A DNA stretch of 29,778 bases from Candidatus Uhrbacteria bacterium RIFOXYA2_FULL_40_9 (GCA_001791615.1 MGEY01000051.1:1-29778); one strand, 5' to 3'; counted from the stretch's first letter, positions 6,678-15,675 are shown. Made by a program: numbers and translations. The notes: generated from the sequence alone by a model not told the origin.

Positions 6678-7959
6678 GAAGATTTTTTAGAAAAGATTTT
6701 CCTGTAGAGGTTTTTGGAGGAGGAATAGTCAAAAGATCACAAAGGGTTGCACAAATTTGTTCAATTCCTCCTGATTCAATACAGAGTTGTTTAGGTAGGG
6801 ATTTGTGAGAAAATAAAAGCATGCCTTTTTGTGAGTCTTCCTGACAATCATAGCCATGCATACCACGATAACGATCATTTGGGCCATGAAAAAAATCTGG
6901 GAAGATTCCGATTCCACAATGGGTTTTCCAAATAAGATCACCGTACCAGGCGGGATGATAAGGAATGTGCCGAGATTGTCGGTAAGATTCTTCAATCCAT
7001 TCTCCTTGGGAAGATAAATGCAATCGTAAATAAGGTTCTAAGAGACTCTGTGCTTTTTCTGTAAAGAACCAAAAACGGGCAAGGGTTGAGTCCAGAAAAA
7101 AGAGATAGTCTTTTCCCTGAATAAGTCCATGTTTTTTTGCTTCTGATTCCGTGATATTCCAGACATCTACATAATCGGTGACATCAACCATTCCATGATC
7201 TCCTAAAATCACTATCCAAGGATCATGAAATTGTTTTTCCATAGCCTGTTTAAGTTCAGAAATGCGCGCATCAACACGTTGTACCACTTCATGACGTTTT
7301 TGACTTGAGACTCCAGACTGATGTACAAGTCCATCAGTGTCAGAAAATTGTACAAAGAAAATTTGTCCTCCTTTTTTGATTTCTGCAAGAACATTTTGCA
7401 TGGTAGGTTCATCCTCGCCAGAAACAGGAGCCATATAATAAGAAAAGGGAATATGCGCCTCTCGAAAGCAATCAAAAATACTCTCTAAAGGTAAAGACCC
7501 TTTGTCTTGAATAGGTTTTCTATCTTCAATCACGGAAATTTGTGAGAGTAATTCTGAAGGGATTCTTCCAGGAGGAGCCCATTCTGTTGTAAGTTTTGGT
7601 AATTGATTGATAAATTTTCGAACAATGCGAAAAAGGAGACCTGAAGAAGGAAGGGAACGAAGTATCCATGTGAATGGACGTAAAATTTTATAAGGAGATG
7701 TTTGAGGATCTCTAATGTACATGGTGTAAAATCCATTTTTATCAGGGAGGGTTCCTGTGAAAAGTGCAGTTCTTTGGGTAAATCCAGAAGAGGAAACTAG
7801 TTTTTTGATGTAAAGACTTTTTTGCGATAAAGCAAAAATTGTCGGACTATCTTCTAGGGTTAGATAATCCCAACGAAAAGCATCTAGCAAAATAACAAGA
7901 ATTGCTTTAGATTTTCCGATCGATGGTTCGAAAAGCTTGTAATTGTCCATAATAAACAC
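6667..7959 (-). CDS. Alkaline-phosphatase-superfamily enzyme (type I phosphodiesterase/phosphatase-like)
   Basis: A two-metal hydrolase of about 430 residues, resembling nucleotide pyrophosphatase/phosphodiesterase and phosphoglycerol-transferase relatives. AILVILLDAFRWDY supplies the first metal aspartate (D26). SGFTQRTALFTGTLPDKNG gives a threonine nucleophile (T61 or T64) with the usual TGxxPxxxG. SDTDGLVHQSG and ILGDHGMVDV supply further metal ligands, and RGMHGYD a late histidine. No signal peptide is seen, so it looks cytoplasmic. The first codon at 7959 is GTG; an in-frame ATG at 7950 (MDNYKLF) may be the true start. It overlaps the upstream GT2 gene by about 50 bases. Inside a glycan operon it may cleave or transfer a phospho-substituent, but the substrate is not evident. 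Confidence 0.8.
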   Translation of the reverse strand: MFIMDNYKLFEPSIGKSKAILVILLDAFRWDYLTLEDSPTIFALSQKSLYIKKLVSSSGFTQRTALFTGTLPDKNGFYTMYIRDPQTSPYKILRPFTWILRSLPSSGLLFRIVRKFINQLPKLTTEWAPPGRIPSELLSQISVIEDRKPIQDKGSLPLESIFDCFREAHIPFSYYMAPVSGEDEPTMQNVLAEIKKGGQIFFVQFSDTDGLVHQSGVSSQKRHEVVQRVDARISELKQAMEKQFHDPWIVILGDHGMVDVTDYVDVWNITESEAKKHGLIQGKDYLFFLDSTLARFWFFTEKAQSLLEPYLRLHLSSQGEWIEESYRQSRHIPYHPAWYGDLIWKTHCGIGIFPDFFHGPNDRYRGMHGYDCQEDSQKGMLLFSHKSLPKQLCIESGGIEQICATLCDLLTIPPPKTSTGKSFLKNLHEK

Positions 7960-8776
7960 TTGCGCGATAAAAAGGGATGAAGAGAATCCATTTTAGAAAA
8001 TACTTCAAAGAAAAGAAAGTTGTGAGAAGAAATAATTCATCAAGAAAAACAGATTTTCCCCAACGAAGAAGAGCTCCTGGGATTCCGAAAGTTTGTAAAA
8101 GAGCATGATCAAAAGAAGTGAGAGCAAGGGCTTCTCGAAAAAACCGTTCTCGAACTTCTTTTCTTGTTTCTGTGTGAGAATGAAAAACAAGAGAAGTCGG
8201 TTCATACCCTAGGAGAAATCCTGCCTCACGTACTCGTTTAGCCCATTCAATATCTTCTGCTCCAGTTAAAAGTTCATTAAATGATAATTGAGACCAAACA
8301 GATTTTCGAAAAGCCGCATGGGCATTAGAGAAAAAAGATCTATCTTGTAAGGAAAAGGTGTTTTGTAGAGGATAAGCTTCTTTGAGACCTCTTTGTTCAA
8401 GGGGGCTTGCTTGTGAAAAGGGGATTTGCCTCCCATACACTCCAGCAAGATGAGGATAAAGATCAAAAGGCTGTAATAATCGTTCAAGCCAATAAATATC
8501 TGCAGGCAAACAATGTGCACTAATCGTAATAATCAGAGGTGCCTGTGCGTTTTGGACACCCGTGTTCAAAGCACTTCCAAAAGTGAAGGAGGAGGAAGGA
8601 ATGGTAATGACTTGGCAATGATGATTATTTGCCAAGGAAACTGTTCCATCCGTAGAACCTGAATCCACAACAATCACTTCTACATCTTGAACGGTTTGTA
8701 GTGAAAGCATTTCCAATAAGGCTCGTAAGCCGAGTTTTTCATTTTTTGTTCGAATAACAAGGGAGCAACAAGGCAT
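7907..8776 (-). CDS. GT2-family glycosyltransferase (rhamnosyltransferase-like)
   Basis: A 289-residue GT-A enzyme. CSLVIRTKNEKLGL is the nucleotide-binding start, VEVIVVDSGSTDGT the second conserved strand, and LIITISAHCLPA takes the place of the DXD region. GAEDIEWAKRVREAG (about 171-185) is the ED motif. The VRTKNE start and the SAHCLP segment resemble bacterial rhamnosyltransferase-like GT2 proteins. A hydrophobic C-terminal segment (ELFLLTTFFSLKYFLKWILF) could anchor it. It begins one base after the stop of the upstream nucleotidyltransferase gene, with no Shine-Dalgarno. Confidence 0.85.
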   Translation of the reverse strand: MPCCSLVIRTKNEKLGLRALLEMLSLQTVQDVEVIVVDSGSTDGTVSLANNHHCQVITIPSSSFTFGSALNTGVQNAQAPLIITISAHCLPADIYWLERLLQPFDLYPHLAGVYGRQIPFSQASPLEQRGLKEAYPLQNTFSLQDRSFFSNAHAAFRKSVWSQLSFNELLTGAEDIEWAKRVREAGFLLGYEPTSLVFHSHTETRKEVRERFFREALALTSFDHALLQTFGIPGALLRWGKSVFLDELFLLTTFFSLKYFLKWILFIPFYRASVYYGQLQAFRTIDRKI

Positions 8777-8777
8777 A

Positions 8778-9881
8778 TTAGTGATGATATTGTTCCCACA
8801 GTTTTGTACAGATATTTTTCATAGTATTCCAATCTGTAGGTGAAACTTTTTTCTCAAACCATTGAAAAAGAAAATCCGCACAAGAAATAGAAGTTTCTCT
8901 TTGAAGAGTTTCTGGATCAGGAAGAGCTAAGAAGGTAAGAAGCGTGACGATTTCAACACGTTTTTTTTGTTTTTCAGAGACAATTTTTTCTTGATAAATA
9001 AATTTTTTCACCAATCGTTTAATAGTGTTTTTCAGATGAAAAGGGGGATGCGTCAGATAACTTTGGCAAAAGTGTTTTACGGTTTGATCATGCAATAAGA
9101 AATGCACAAGGGTTTGCTTATAAAAAAAGTGTGCTTCTTTCCAAAAAGAAATAAGATCGACAGATAAGGGATCTTTGATTCCTAATTTGATTTCATAAGC
9201 AGCATGAATGAGAAGGTGATTTGGTGACAAAGTTGTATCTTGCAATAATTGTATTTGTTGTTTTTGATAGGAAGAAGTGTAGAGTTTCTGATCAATCAAA
9301 TAGACGATACAGGCAGCAATAACGGCTTTGCTTAATTGAAGAACCATCATTCTTTGTTCTTTTTCAGAAAAGGGTTGTTGTTTAAAAAAAGAATCTGGTG
9401 TGAGTTCGAGAAAACAAATAAGGCGGTTCCAGAGCTGGATGCTTTGTTCTTTATCAGAAATTTTTTTAGAAGAATATAATGGAATTTTTTTAAGAAAAGA
9501 AGAAGAACCAAATAAGAGCTGGCTTTGTTGAAGGTCGACAGCAAAAACACTCAATGGGATGTGAGAGAGATTTTTTTCGCGAATAGCTCCAAGATCTACA
9601 AAACGTATTCTTTGTTGTTTTGCAAGTTGTACGGCAAGAAGATCAAGTTTTCTTTTCTGCAGATGGCGCTTCGTTATTAAAAGAAGATCGTAATCGTTGT
9701 AAGGAAGAAAATGATCATGTTTTTTAATGATGCTTCCTTCTCCACGTCCAAATCCACCACAAAGTAGAATTCCTTTGAGATTATTTTTATATGTTTGACA
9801 AAGTTTCTGTGTAATAGCGTCAAGATCTGTCAGGATTTTTTGTTCAACCTCAGGCAAGTCTGGCACAAGATAGCGGGGCAT
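8778..9881 (-). CDS. Nucleotidyltransferase-fold protein (Pol-beta superfamily), function unknown
   Basis: A 367-residue protein. The N-terminal region carries the nucleotidyltransferase signature: LLCGGFGRGEGS (40-50), then a Dx D pair in YNDYDLLLI (D63, D65). The remainder is helical and rich in Gln, Lys and Phe, without a recognised domain. It lies between the sugar phosphotransferase and a GT2 gene in the same operon with 1-11 base gaps, so it may transfer a nucleotide or phospho-group to a glycan precursor or regulate an operon enzyme. A third catalytic acidic residue is not obvious (RFVDLG near 93-98 is a candidate). The fold is fairly secure; the role is open. Confidence 0.7.
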   Translation of the reverse strand: MPRYLVPDLPEVEQKILTDLDAITQKLCQTYKNNLKGILLCGGFGRGEGSIIKKHDHFLPYNDYDLLLITKRHLQKRKLDLLAVQLAKQQRIRFVDLGAIREKNLSHIPLSVFAVDLQQSQLLFGSSSFLKKIPLYSSKKISDKEQSIQLWNRLICFLELTPDSFFKQQPFSEKEQRMMVLQLSKAVIAACIVYLIDQKLYTSSYQKQQIQLLQDTTLSPNHLLIHAAYEIKLGIKDPLSVDLISFWKEAHFFYKQTLVHFLLHDQTVKHFCQSYLTHPPFHLKNTIKRLVKKFIYQEKIVSEKQKKRVEIVTLLTFLALPDPETLQRETSISCADFLFQWFEKKVSPTDWNTMKNICTKLWEQYHH

Positions 9882-9892
9882 AGGGGGATTTT

Positions 9893-11218
9893 TTATCTTC
9901 CATCAAAACGAAAGAGATATAAGATTGTTTTGATAATTATTTCTACATCAAAAAAGAAAGAACGATGTTTGAGGTAATATAAATCATATTCAAGTTTCTT
10001 CTTGCTTTCTTCTGCAGAACTAGCATACATATGAAGTTGTGACCAGCCTGTTAAACCAGGAGCAATACGATAGCGTTCATCATAAAAAGGAATTTGTTTT
10101 GCGAGTGCAGAAGAAAGATGGGTTTGTTCTGGTCTTGGACCAACAAGACTCATAGTGCCGTTGAGAAGATTGAAGCATTGAGGAAGTTCATCAAGTCTTG
10201 TTTTTCGTAAGAATTTACCCATGGAAGTAATGCGCTTGTCATACGGATTCGTCCATGTATTTGTGGGAGTTCCTTTTATCATCGTTCGATATTTATAAAG
10301 AATAAACGGTTTTCCTTGTAAAGAAAGGCGTTCTTGTGTGAAGAAAATAGAACCTTCATCACTAAACTTGATGAGAAGTGCAATAAGAGGAAACGTTGAA
10401 AGAAAAACAATCCCAATCAATACACCAAATAAAAAATCAACAGCACGTTTGAGAGCTAAAGAAAATAAATTACTATTTTGTGTATTTTGTAAGAACCACC
10501 ACTCCGTCACGCTTTCTAATGGAATAATACGGAAGTATTCTTCACAAAAATAATAGCAAGATACGATTGTTGCTCCTTCTTGGTGATAGTGTTTAATTTT
10601 TTTGAATTGAGTATCAGTGAGATGGACAATATCTGGAAGGATGATCCAAGGATTTTTTTTTGGTAGAGTAAAAGAATTGTCTGTTTCGAATTGAGTTAGA
10701 GGAAGAGAAGTAAAAAAAGTGAAGGAAGAATTGTGATACGGTTTGGTTTCTAAGAATTGTTTTGAGATTTGTGGAAGATCAAGAAAAATTACAGGAGTTT
10801 GCATGCGTTTTTGAAAAAGGAGTCGTAAGGACAACATCCAAAAAAAGATGATACTAAAGGTGATCAGTTGGAATATTAATAAAAATCTTCTTGGAGTAAT
10901 AAGAAGATTTTTTTGTGCATAAAATATCCCAATTGCAATGATGGTATTGAGAACAATAATAGTGAAAAAAGCAACAAGAAATTTTTGCATTGATCGATGG
11001 TAACAGAGATCAAATAAATGGAAAAAGTAAAAAACGAAAATCCAAAAGAAAAAAATAACAGAAAAAAGGGATAAATGTTCTGACCATTGTTCTGGAGAAA
11101 AGTTTTGTTGATAACGTAAGGAGATGGTAAGAAAAAGACCAATATAGAAAAAACATATTGATGGAAGAAAAAGAAGAAAAAAGTATGAAAGACGTTTTGC
11201 TTTTAGAGTCATATTCAA
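9893..11218 (-). CDS. Polyprenyl-phosphate sugar phosphotransferase (bacterial sugar transferase family)
   Basis: Transfers a sugar-1-phosphate from a nucleotide sugar to a polyprenyl phosphate, starting glycan synthesis at the membrane. The N-terminal half has several hydrophobic helices (about 10-130), as in WbaP/WcaJ-type proteins. The C-terminal catalytic domain starts at RAVDFLFGVLIGIVFL (about 265) and contains FTQERLSLQGKPF, YKYRTM, a DELPQ catalytic motif, SLVGPRPE, and PGLTGWSQ. The first listed codon is TTG at 11218, overlapping the upstream stop; the ATG at 11212 (MTLKAKRL), two residues in, is the likelier start. It is the second gene of its operon, after the ligase-like gene. Confidence 0.92.
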   Translation of the reverse strand: MNMTLKAKRLSYFFLLFLPSICFFYIGLFLTISLRYQQNFSPEQWSEHLSLFSVIFFFWIFVFYFFHLFDLCYHRSMQKFLVAFFTIIVLNTIIAIGIFYAQKNLLITPRRFLLIFQLITFSIIFFWMLSLRLLFQKRMQTPVIFLDLPQISKQFLETKPYHNSSFTFFTSLPLTQFETDNSFTLPKKNPWIILPDIVHLTDTQFKKIKHYHQEGATIVSCYYFCEEYFRIIPLESVTEWWFLQNTQNSNLFSLALKRAVDFLFGVLIGIVFLSTFPLIALLIKFSDEGSIFFTQERLSLQGKPFILYKYRTMIKGTPTNTWTNPYDKRITSMGKFLRKTRLDELPQCFNLLNGTMSLVGPRPEQTHLSSALAKQIPFYDERYRIAPGLTGWSQLHMYASSAEESKKKLEYDLYYLKHRSFFFDVEIIIKTILYLFRFDGR

Positions 11219-13428
11219 TCACGTTTCATTTTAAGGTTTTTCAAAAAAGCTTCCACAGATTCTTTACTGTTCGGATCTTTTTTTAGGAGGCGTTTGGCAA
11301 TATATTCCGCATTTTCATCATCTCCAAGAGAAGCATAGATAGCAGCCAAAGTTGGATAATGTTCAAGTTTGTCTGGAAAAGTTGTAATCATTCGTAAGTA
11401 GAGAATTGCTAATTTTTCAGAGTCATTTCTTTGAAGATAGTAATCAATAAGCCAATAGTAGATGTTTTCATCATCTATTTGCAGATGATGGTCAAGAGCT
11501 TTATAAGTATAATAAGCGGCCTCATCTTCTTTATTTTGATTAAAATAGTAAGAGGCAAGAACCCAGAGAAGTTGTGGATGGGATGGAGCAATTTGTAATC
11601 CCTCTTCTGCAATACGAATAGCTTCATCTGTATTGCCTTTTTTTTCCTCAATTTGGGAAAGAAGGAGAAAAGACTCAACACGATTTGGTGCGAGTGTTTT
11701 GACCATCTGAATTGAATCAAATGCCCCGATGTCAACAGGAATATTTTGAAGATCAGCAATCATGATGTAGATCACTGCATACTCATACCAGTATTTTGCA
11801 CGAAGAGGATGTTCTTCTGTTGTTTTTTTATAGGAAGATAAAAGAGAGGATTGAAGTGAATCATTGATAACAGCTTCTTCTATATCATGTTCTATTGCAA
11901 AATCGAGTAAGTCGTAATAGACCTTTGATGACAGGTGTGGGTCAAAAATAAAACCATGAGATCCTATTTGTTTAGAGATTTCAGCTGCTTTCAACCAGTC
12001 GTCCTCCATTGTTGTGTAAGCATTTTTTGCGATTATAAGATCTTTTATAAAGGGGATATAACAGGCAGTGATCATCATAGCGACACCCAAAAAAATAAGT
12101 ATCGGAATCATGATGGTAAGAAGTTTCGGAAGTTTAATGTGAGAGTTTGTTTGTTTTGGTTCAGAGAAAAAAAGCGCAAATGTAACAAGGAAAATAAATG
12201 TTAAATATCCCGAGAATACATCAAAGCTGAAAACGATTTGTGTAAGGTAAGCGAGAAATCCACCAAATAATAATGCGGAGTCTTTCTTGTCTAAATCACC
12301 CCCTCTCCATGAGAGAAGAAGTGATCGTCCAATGAAAATTAGAAATACCGTAAAGAAAATGAGTGTGAGTATGCCTCCTGTGGTTAGAATTTCTAAAAAA
12401 GCATTATGTGGTTTGTCAGGCCACACAGTCGCTTCCTCATAAAGATTAGGATTGAAAAAAGTATCTGAAATGATGTAGAAGTTTTCATAACCAACACCAA
12501 GGATTGGATTTTCTTTCCATCCTTCTATTGCCATATTCCAGTAATAGAGTCTTTGTGCAGATGTTGTTGAATCAAAATGTGTAATGCGATAGGTAAGTGT
12601 TTTTGTTGAAGAGGTTGTTCTTAATATTCCAAATAAACCAATTCCAAGAATGAGGATTCCTGCTGTATAGATCAAGAGCCTTTTTTGCTGCATCCAATTT
12701 TTTTTTTGAAGAAAAAAGACGGCTGTTGTAGATGCAAGAATACCAACAATTATTCCAATAAACGCTCCACGTGTTCCAGAAACAAGAAGACCTAGAAATA
12801 GAACAATGGAAAGAATCCGGTAAAACCAAACCGATCTTGTTGAAAAAGTTTGGATGGAAAGGAAGAGAGAAAAGAAGAATGGAATTACTAAAAAAGAAGC
12901 AAAATACGTTGGGTTTCCGAAAAGACTTGAGCTGCGAGGAAGATATGATTCAGAAAGAGATGGGAAGATGGATAAATATTCAAGCAATCCATACATCGCA
13001 GCACTTCCAGCTGTCAGCGCTGATATTTTTATAACAGTTAAAAAGAATGTGAATTTTTTCCATTTGAGAATAAGAAGAAGATAGAGAGTAAATATAAAAA
13101 AATGGATTTGTAAAAATAATCCACCTATTCGAATGGTCTCACCAAAAAAACTATTCCAACAATCTATACCAAGAAGAGAGGTGAAGAGTTTGGAGAAAAG
13201 AACAAGGGAAAATGAGATGAGAACCACATTTTTTATTGAAGGTCTGTTTTCTGGGTTCGTGAGCAAAAACAGAAGATAAAGAGGAAAGGCTAGATCAATA
13301 AGAAGACAGAAAGTGGTTATTTTTGTGGCTTGAAAAGGCATCCAGACCTCTGGAAAGAAGAGGAGAGGAGTAAAAAAAGCGGCAATGACAAGTCCAAAGA
13401 AAAGGTATTTTAGCCAAGAGTATTTCAT
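11215..13428 (-). CDS. O-antigen ligase/polymerase (Wzy/WaaL-like) with C-terminal TPR region
   Basis: A polytopic membrane protein of 737 residues, predicted to polymerise or ligate polyprenyl-linked glycan at the outer face. About twelve hydrophobic helices occupy residues 8-470. SGTRGAFIGIIVGI and the large external loop NPILGVGYENF...PDKPHNAFLEILTTGGI are the conserved WaaL/Wzy_C signatures. The C-terminal 230 residues hold TPR-like helical pairs (AIRIAEEGLQIAPSHPQLLW, DEAAYYTYKALD, NAEYIAKRLLKKDPNSKES), an arrangement known for Gram-positive and CPR relatives. It opens the 13428-3542 operon, divergent from the Smr gene. Ligase and polymerase cannot be told apart from sequence. Confidence 0.87.
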   Translation of the reverse strand: MKYSWLKYLFFGLVIAAFFTPLLFFPEVWMPFQATKITTFCLLIDLAFPLYLLFLLTNPENRPSIKNVVLISFSLVLFSKLFTSLLGIDCWNSFFGETIRIGGLFLQIHFFIFTLYLLLILKWKKFTFFLTVIKISALTAGSAAMYGLLEYLSIFPSLSESYLPRSSSLFGNPTYFASFLVIPFFFSLFLSIQTFSTRSVWFYRILSIVLFLGLLVSGTRGAFIGIIVGILASTTAVFFLQKKNWMQQKRLLIYTAGILILGIGLFGILRTTSSTKTLTYRITHFDSTTSAQRLYYWNMAIEGWKENPILGVGYENFYIISDTFFNPNLYEEATVWPDKPHNAFLEILTTGGILTLIFFTVFLIFIGRSLLLSWRGGDLDKKDSALLFGGFLAYLTQIVFSFDVFSGYLTFIFLVTFALFFSEPKQTNSHIKLPKLLTIMIPILIFLGVAMMITACYIPFIKDLIIAKNAYTTMEDDWLKAAEISKQIGSHGFIFDPHLSSKVYYDLLDFAIEHDIEEAVINDSLQSSLLSSYKKTTEEHPLRAKYWYEYAVIYIMIADLQNIPVDIGAFDSIQMVKTLAPNRVESFLLLSQIEEKKGNTDEAIRIAEEGLQIAPSHPQLLWVLASYYFNQNKEDEAAYYTYKALDHHLQIDDENIYYWLIDYYLQRNDSEKLAILYLRMITTFPDKLEHYPTLAAIYASLGDDENAEYIAKRLLKKDPNSKESVEAFLKNLKMKRD

Positions 13429-13443
13429 AAAAAGATTAAGAAA

Positions 13444-13452
13444 AGCATAGCA
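13444..13452 (-). promoter_or_regulatory. Possible extended -10 promoter of the 13428-3542 glycan operon
   Basis: On the minus strand, TGCTATGCT fits TGnTAnnnT and ends 15 bases before the ATG at 13428, which would give a leader of about nine bases. The hexamer is not a close match to TATAAT and no clear -35 is visible, so support is weak. Confidence 0.35.
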
Positions 13453-13480
13453 TATTTACAGGTTAGAAAAAAGAAGTCCA

Positions 13481-13508
13481 TTGAAGAGATCGTAAGAAAT
13501 GATAGAAT
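13481..13508 (+). promoter_or_regulatory. Promoter of the Smr gene; argues for a later start codon
   Basis: TTGAAG (13481-13486), a 16-base spacer and TAGAAT (13503-13508) preceded by TGA form a good extended -10 promoter. Transcription would begin near 13515. That excludes the ATG at 13507, which overlaps the -10 box, and leaves the ATG at 13528 with a leader of about 13 bases. Confidence 0.5.
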
Positions 13509-13821
13509 GAAAGATACATCTCCTCTTATGAAAGACACCTCTTCTGAAAATGAATCCCTTTTTCTTTTTGCAGAAATGGGAGCAGCCCCAAAAATTGATC
13601 TTCATGGGATGTTTGTCGAGCAGGCGCTACAAGAACTTGATCAATTTCTTCACCATGCTTTTATAGAAAAAGATCAGATCGTGACGATTATTCATGGGTG
13701 CGGAACAGGAGCTTTGCAAAAAGCTGTACACACACATCTTTCAACGATTCCATTTGTTCGAGAGTATCGGTTATCAGAACGATCACTTGGAGTGACACAG
13801 GTCATTTTTGCTTTGTCGTGA
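13507..13821 (+). CDS. Smr-domain protein
   Basis: A stand-alone small MutS-related (Smr) domain, a DNA/RNA-binding or nuclease domain also found at the C-terminus of MutS2. The 104-residue frame contains the IDLHG motif (LDLHG type, about 34-38) and HGCGTGALQKAV (about 63-74), the two hallmark motifs, and ends with RLSERSLGVTQVIFAL. The first 14 residues are a short tandem repeat (MKDTSPL, MKDTSSE), and the promoter position suggests M8 at 13528 is the real start, leaving 97 residues. It is first in a plus-strand group with the HD-like gene, ruvA and femAB. Its function in the cell is not established. Confidence 0.85.
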   Translation: MKDTSPLMKDTSSENESLFLFAEMGAAPKIDLHGMFVEQALQELDQFLHHAFIEKDQIVTIIHGCGTGALQKAVHTHLSTIPFVREYRLSERSLGVTQVIFALS

Positions 13822-13887
13822 AAAAGTATACGTTCGTTTAGATCTATTCTATCCCTTTGTTATTTAGCTCTTCTTTTTTAAATTTTT

Positions 13888-15111
13888 ATGTGGCGTTCTT
13901 CCTTTTCTCAATACTCATCAGAAGAAAGTGTTTACTTCGAATCACTTATGCATTCGATTAGACAAAATGTTGATTTGCAAAAAAAAGCCTTTCAAGTACT
14001 TGAACAAACAGGTCAGAAAGAACCTTTGCTTTTGGAATCCTATCGCACTCCGCAATCCCCAACTTTTCACGGAGAAGGACCGTTTCTTTTTGATCATCTC
14101 CAATTAATCTTGCAGACACTTTTTGCCATTGCAGAAGGGTCTGTTTCTTTACTTTCCATTGAAGAGTTTCGATCCTTGAAAGGCTATGAAGGAGAAATTC
14201 AGGAATTAGAAGAAACCATTCGAGAGAATGTGGCATTTTTTGAGGTTTTTGCTCTTTGTCATGATACTGCAAAATGGTCAACGATCACCTTTTCCACAAA
14301 AGAAGGTTCACGTGGAGAAGCCATTGGTCTTTCTCTTTCACAAAAACAACATTGGGAAGAACAAGGACATCAAGAGCAGATCAAAATGCGTGAAAGATAT
14401 TTAGAGCTCTATCGAAGGTTTGAAGAAGAACACCACGGAGAAACCCCAGAGCAAATACAATTTGGATTTTATCTGAGTTATGGGATCGATGTACACTATC
14501 CTGGACACGATCGCGCAATTCACAGTCCTGTTTATCATGGGTTACTTGAATGCATGGCCACCCTCTATCATTTACCTGAACAAGACATCCATTATCTTGA
14601 AGATTTGATCGCACACCATCTTGATCCCTTGCAAGATTTTACCCATGTACGCCCTGAACGAATCGCGAAATATTATCATTTCGCCAGAACAAGAGGGTAT
14701 GATGCAGATGATTATCTTGATCGTCTTCAGGCGATCACGTTATTAGACGGTGTGTGTGGTTCTATTCATACAGGAGCCCATGGATCTTGGCAGGAGTTTA
14801 TGCTCATACAGAATTTTTTTCGCTCAGAGCATAATTTTTTGCCAAGTCGTCGGGAAGAAAAACAAAAACATCGGGAGGAAGATGAGAAAAAAGTATTAAA
14901 TCGTTATTTTCGTGAAACCGGTTTAGATGGAGTGGCTTTGATGAAATTATTAGGCTCTTCACCTGGTCCTTCTTTTGGAAAAATTTTACAGCAAATTCAT
15001 CAGGCAATTTTAGGAAAAGAAGAAATGCCTTCTTTTGGCAAAACGATAGATCAAGAATTGAAAGAAAGAACAGGGAATTTTTTTCAACGTTATTTTGAGA
15101 AAGGACAATAA
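13888..15111 (+). CDS. HD-domain-like protein (putative metal-dependent phosphohydrolase)
   Basis: A 407-residue protein without a specific family that I recognise. The order of residues fits an HD metal site: H in FLFDHLQ (about 70), HD in LCHDTAKW (about 125-129), further histidines in YPGHDRAIHSPVYHG (about 203-217) and LIAHHLDP (about 239-246), and D in TLLDGVCG (about 286). This resembles HD-superfamily phosphohydrolases acting on nucleotides or RNA ends. The C-terminal part is charged and helical (RREEKQKHREEDEKKV). The gap from the Smr gene is 66 AT-rich bases and the gap to ruvA nine. The TTTTTTAAATTTTT before the ATG has no Shine-Dalgarno. The HD assignment is an inference from motif spacing; no substrate can be named. 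Confidence 0.55.
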   Translation: MWRSSFSQYSSEESVYFESLMHSIRQNVDLQKKAFQVLEQTGQKEPLLLESYRTPQSPTFHGEGPFLFDHLQLILQTLFAIAEGSVSLLSIEEFRSLKGYEGEIQELEETIRENVAFFEVFALCHDTAKWSTITFSTKEGSRGEAIGLSLSQKQHWEEQGHQEQIKMRERYLELYRRFEEEHHGETPEQIQFGFYLSYGIDVHYPGHDRAIHSPVYHGLLECMATLYHLPEQDIHYLEDLIAHHLDPLQDFTHVRPERIAKYYHFARTRGYDADDYLDRLQAITLLDGVCGSIHTGAHGSWQEFMLIQNFFRSEHNFLPSRREEKQKHREEDEKKVLNRYFRETGLDGVALMKLLGSSPGPSFGKILQQIHQAILGKEEMPSFGKTIDQELKERTGNFFQRYFEKGQ

Positions 15112-15120
15112 ATATTTTTT

Positions 15121-15672
15121 ATGCGCATGATGATGAAAGGAATCATAGAAGATCGAGGAAAGGATTATATAATGCTTGTACACGAGGGGATTGGTTACAA
15201 GATTATTCTCCCAGAGGCAGAAGTTTTTGATAAAACAGGAGAACAAAAATTCTATCTTCATGAAGTCATACGAGATGATGTTCCTACCCTTTTTGGTTTT
15301 CTTTCTCTTCAGGCATTAGAATTATTTTGGAAACTTATTTCTGTTTCTGGAGTTGGGGCAAAGAGTGCCCAGAAAATTGTGTATACAGGAAAGATTGAGG
15401 ATGTTCGTGCTTCCTTACTGAGAGGGGATTTAGAATTTTTGTTAATGATTCCTGGAATTGGAAAAAAGACCGCACAGAAAATTATTCTTGAATTAAAAGG
15501 GGTTCTTGCACAAGAACCAGCAGTTGCTTCTCTTGACGGAGAAGCTCTTGAAGCTTTGATTGGTCTTGGGTATACACGCAGACAAGTAGAAGAAGTACTT
15601 GCTATGGTAGAAGCTGAGACCACAGAAGAAAGGGTCAAGATGGTATTGCGAATGCTTGGAAATAAACATTGA
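15121..15672 (+). CDS. ruvA: Holliday junction branch migration protein RuvA
   Basis: RuvA binds four-way DNA junctions as a tetramer and loads the RuvB motor for branch migration in recombination repair. The 183 residues (usual length about 190-205) show an OB-fold start MKGIIEDRGKDYIML with GIGYKIILP. Two helix-hairpin-helix motifs follow (LISVSGVGAKSAQKIV, about 74-90, and LLMIPGIGKKTAQKIILEL, about 106-125), then a C-terminal UBA-like domain (ALEALIGLGYTRRQVEEVL, about 142-160) that contacts RuvB. The linker is short, which explains the modest length. The start lies within MRMMMKG; any of the first Met codons could be used. Neither ruvB nor ruvC is adjacent. Confidence 0.95.
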   Translation: MRMMMKGIIEDRGKDYIMLVHEGIGYKIILPEAEVFDKTGEQKFYLHEVIRDDVPTLFGFLSLQALELFWKLISVSGVGAKSAQKIVYTGKIEDVRASLLRGDLEFLLMIPGIGKKTAQKIILELKGVLAQEPAVASLDGEALEALIGLGYTRRQVEEVLAMVEAETTEERVKMVLRMLGNKH

Positions 15673-15675
15673 GTT

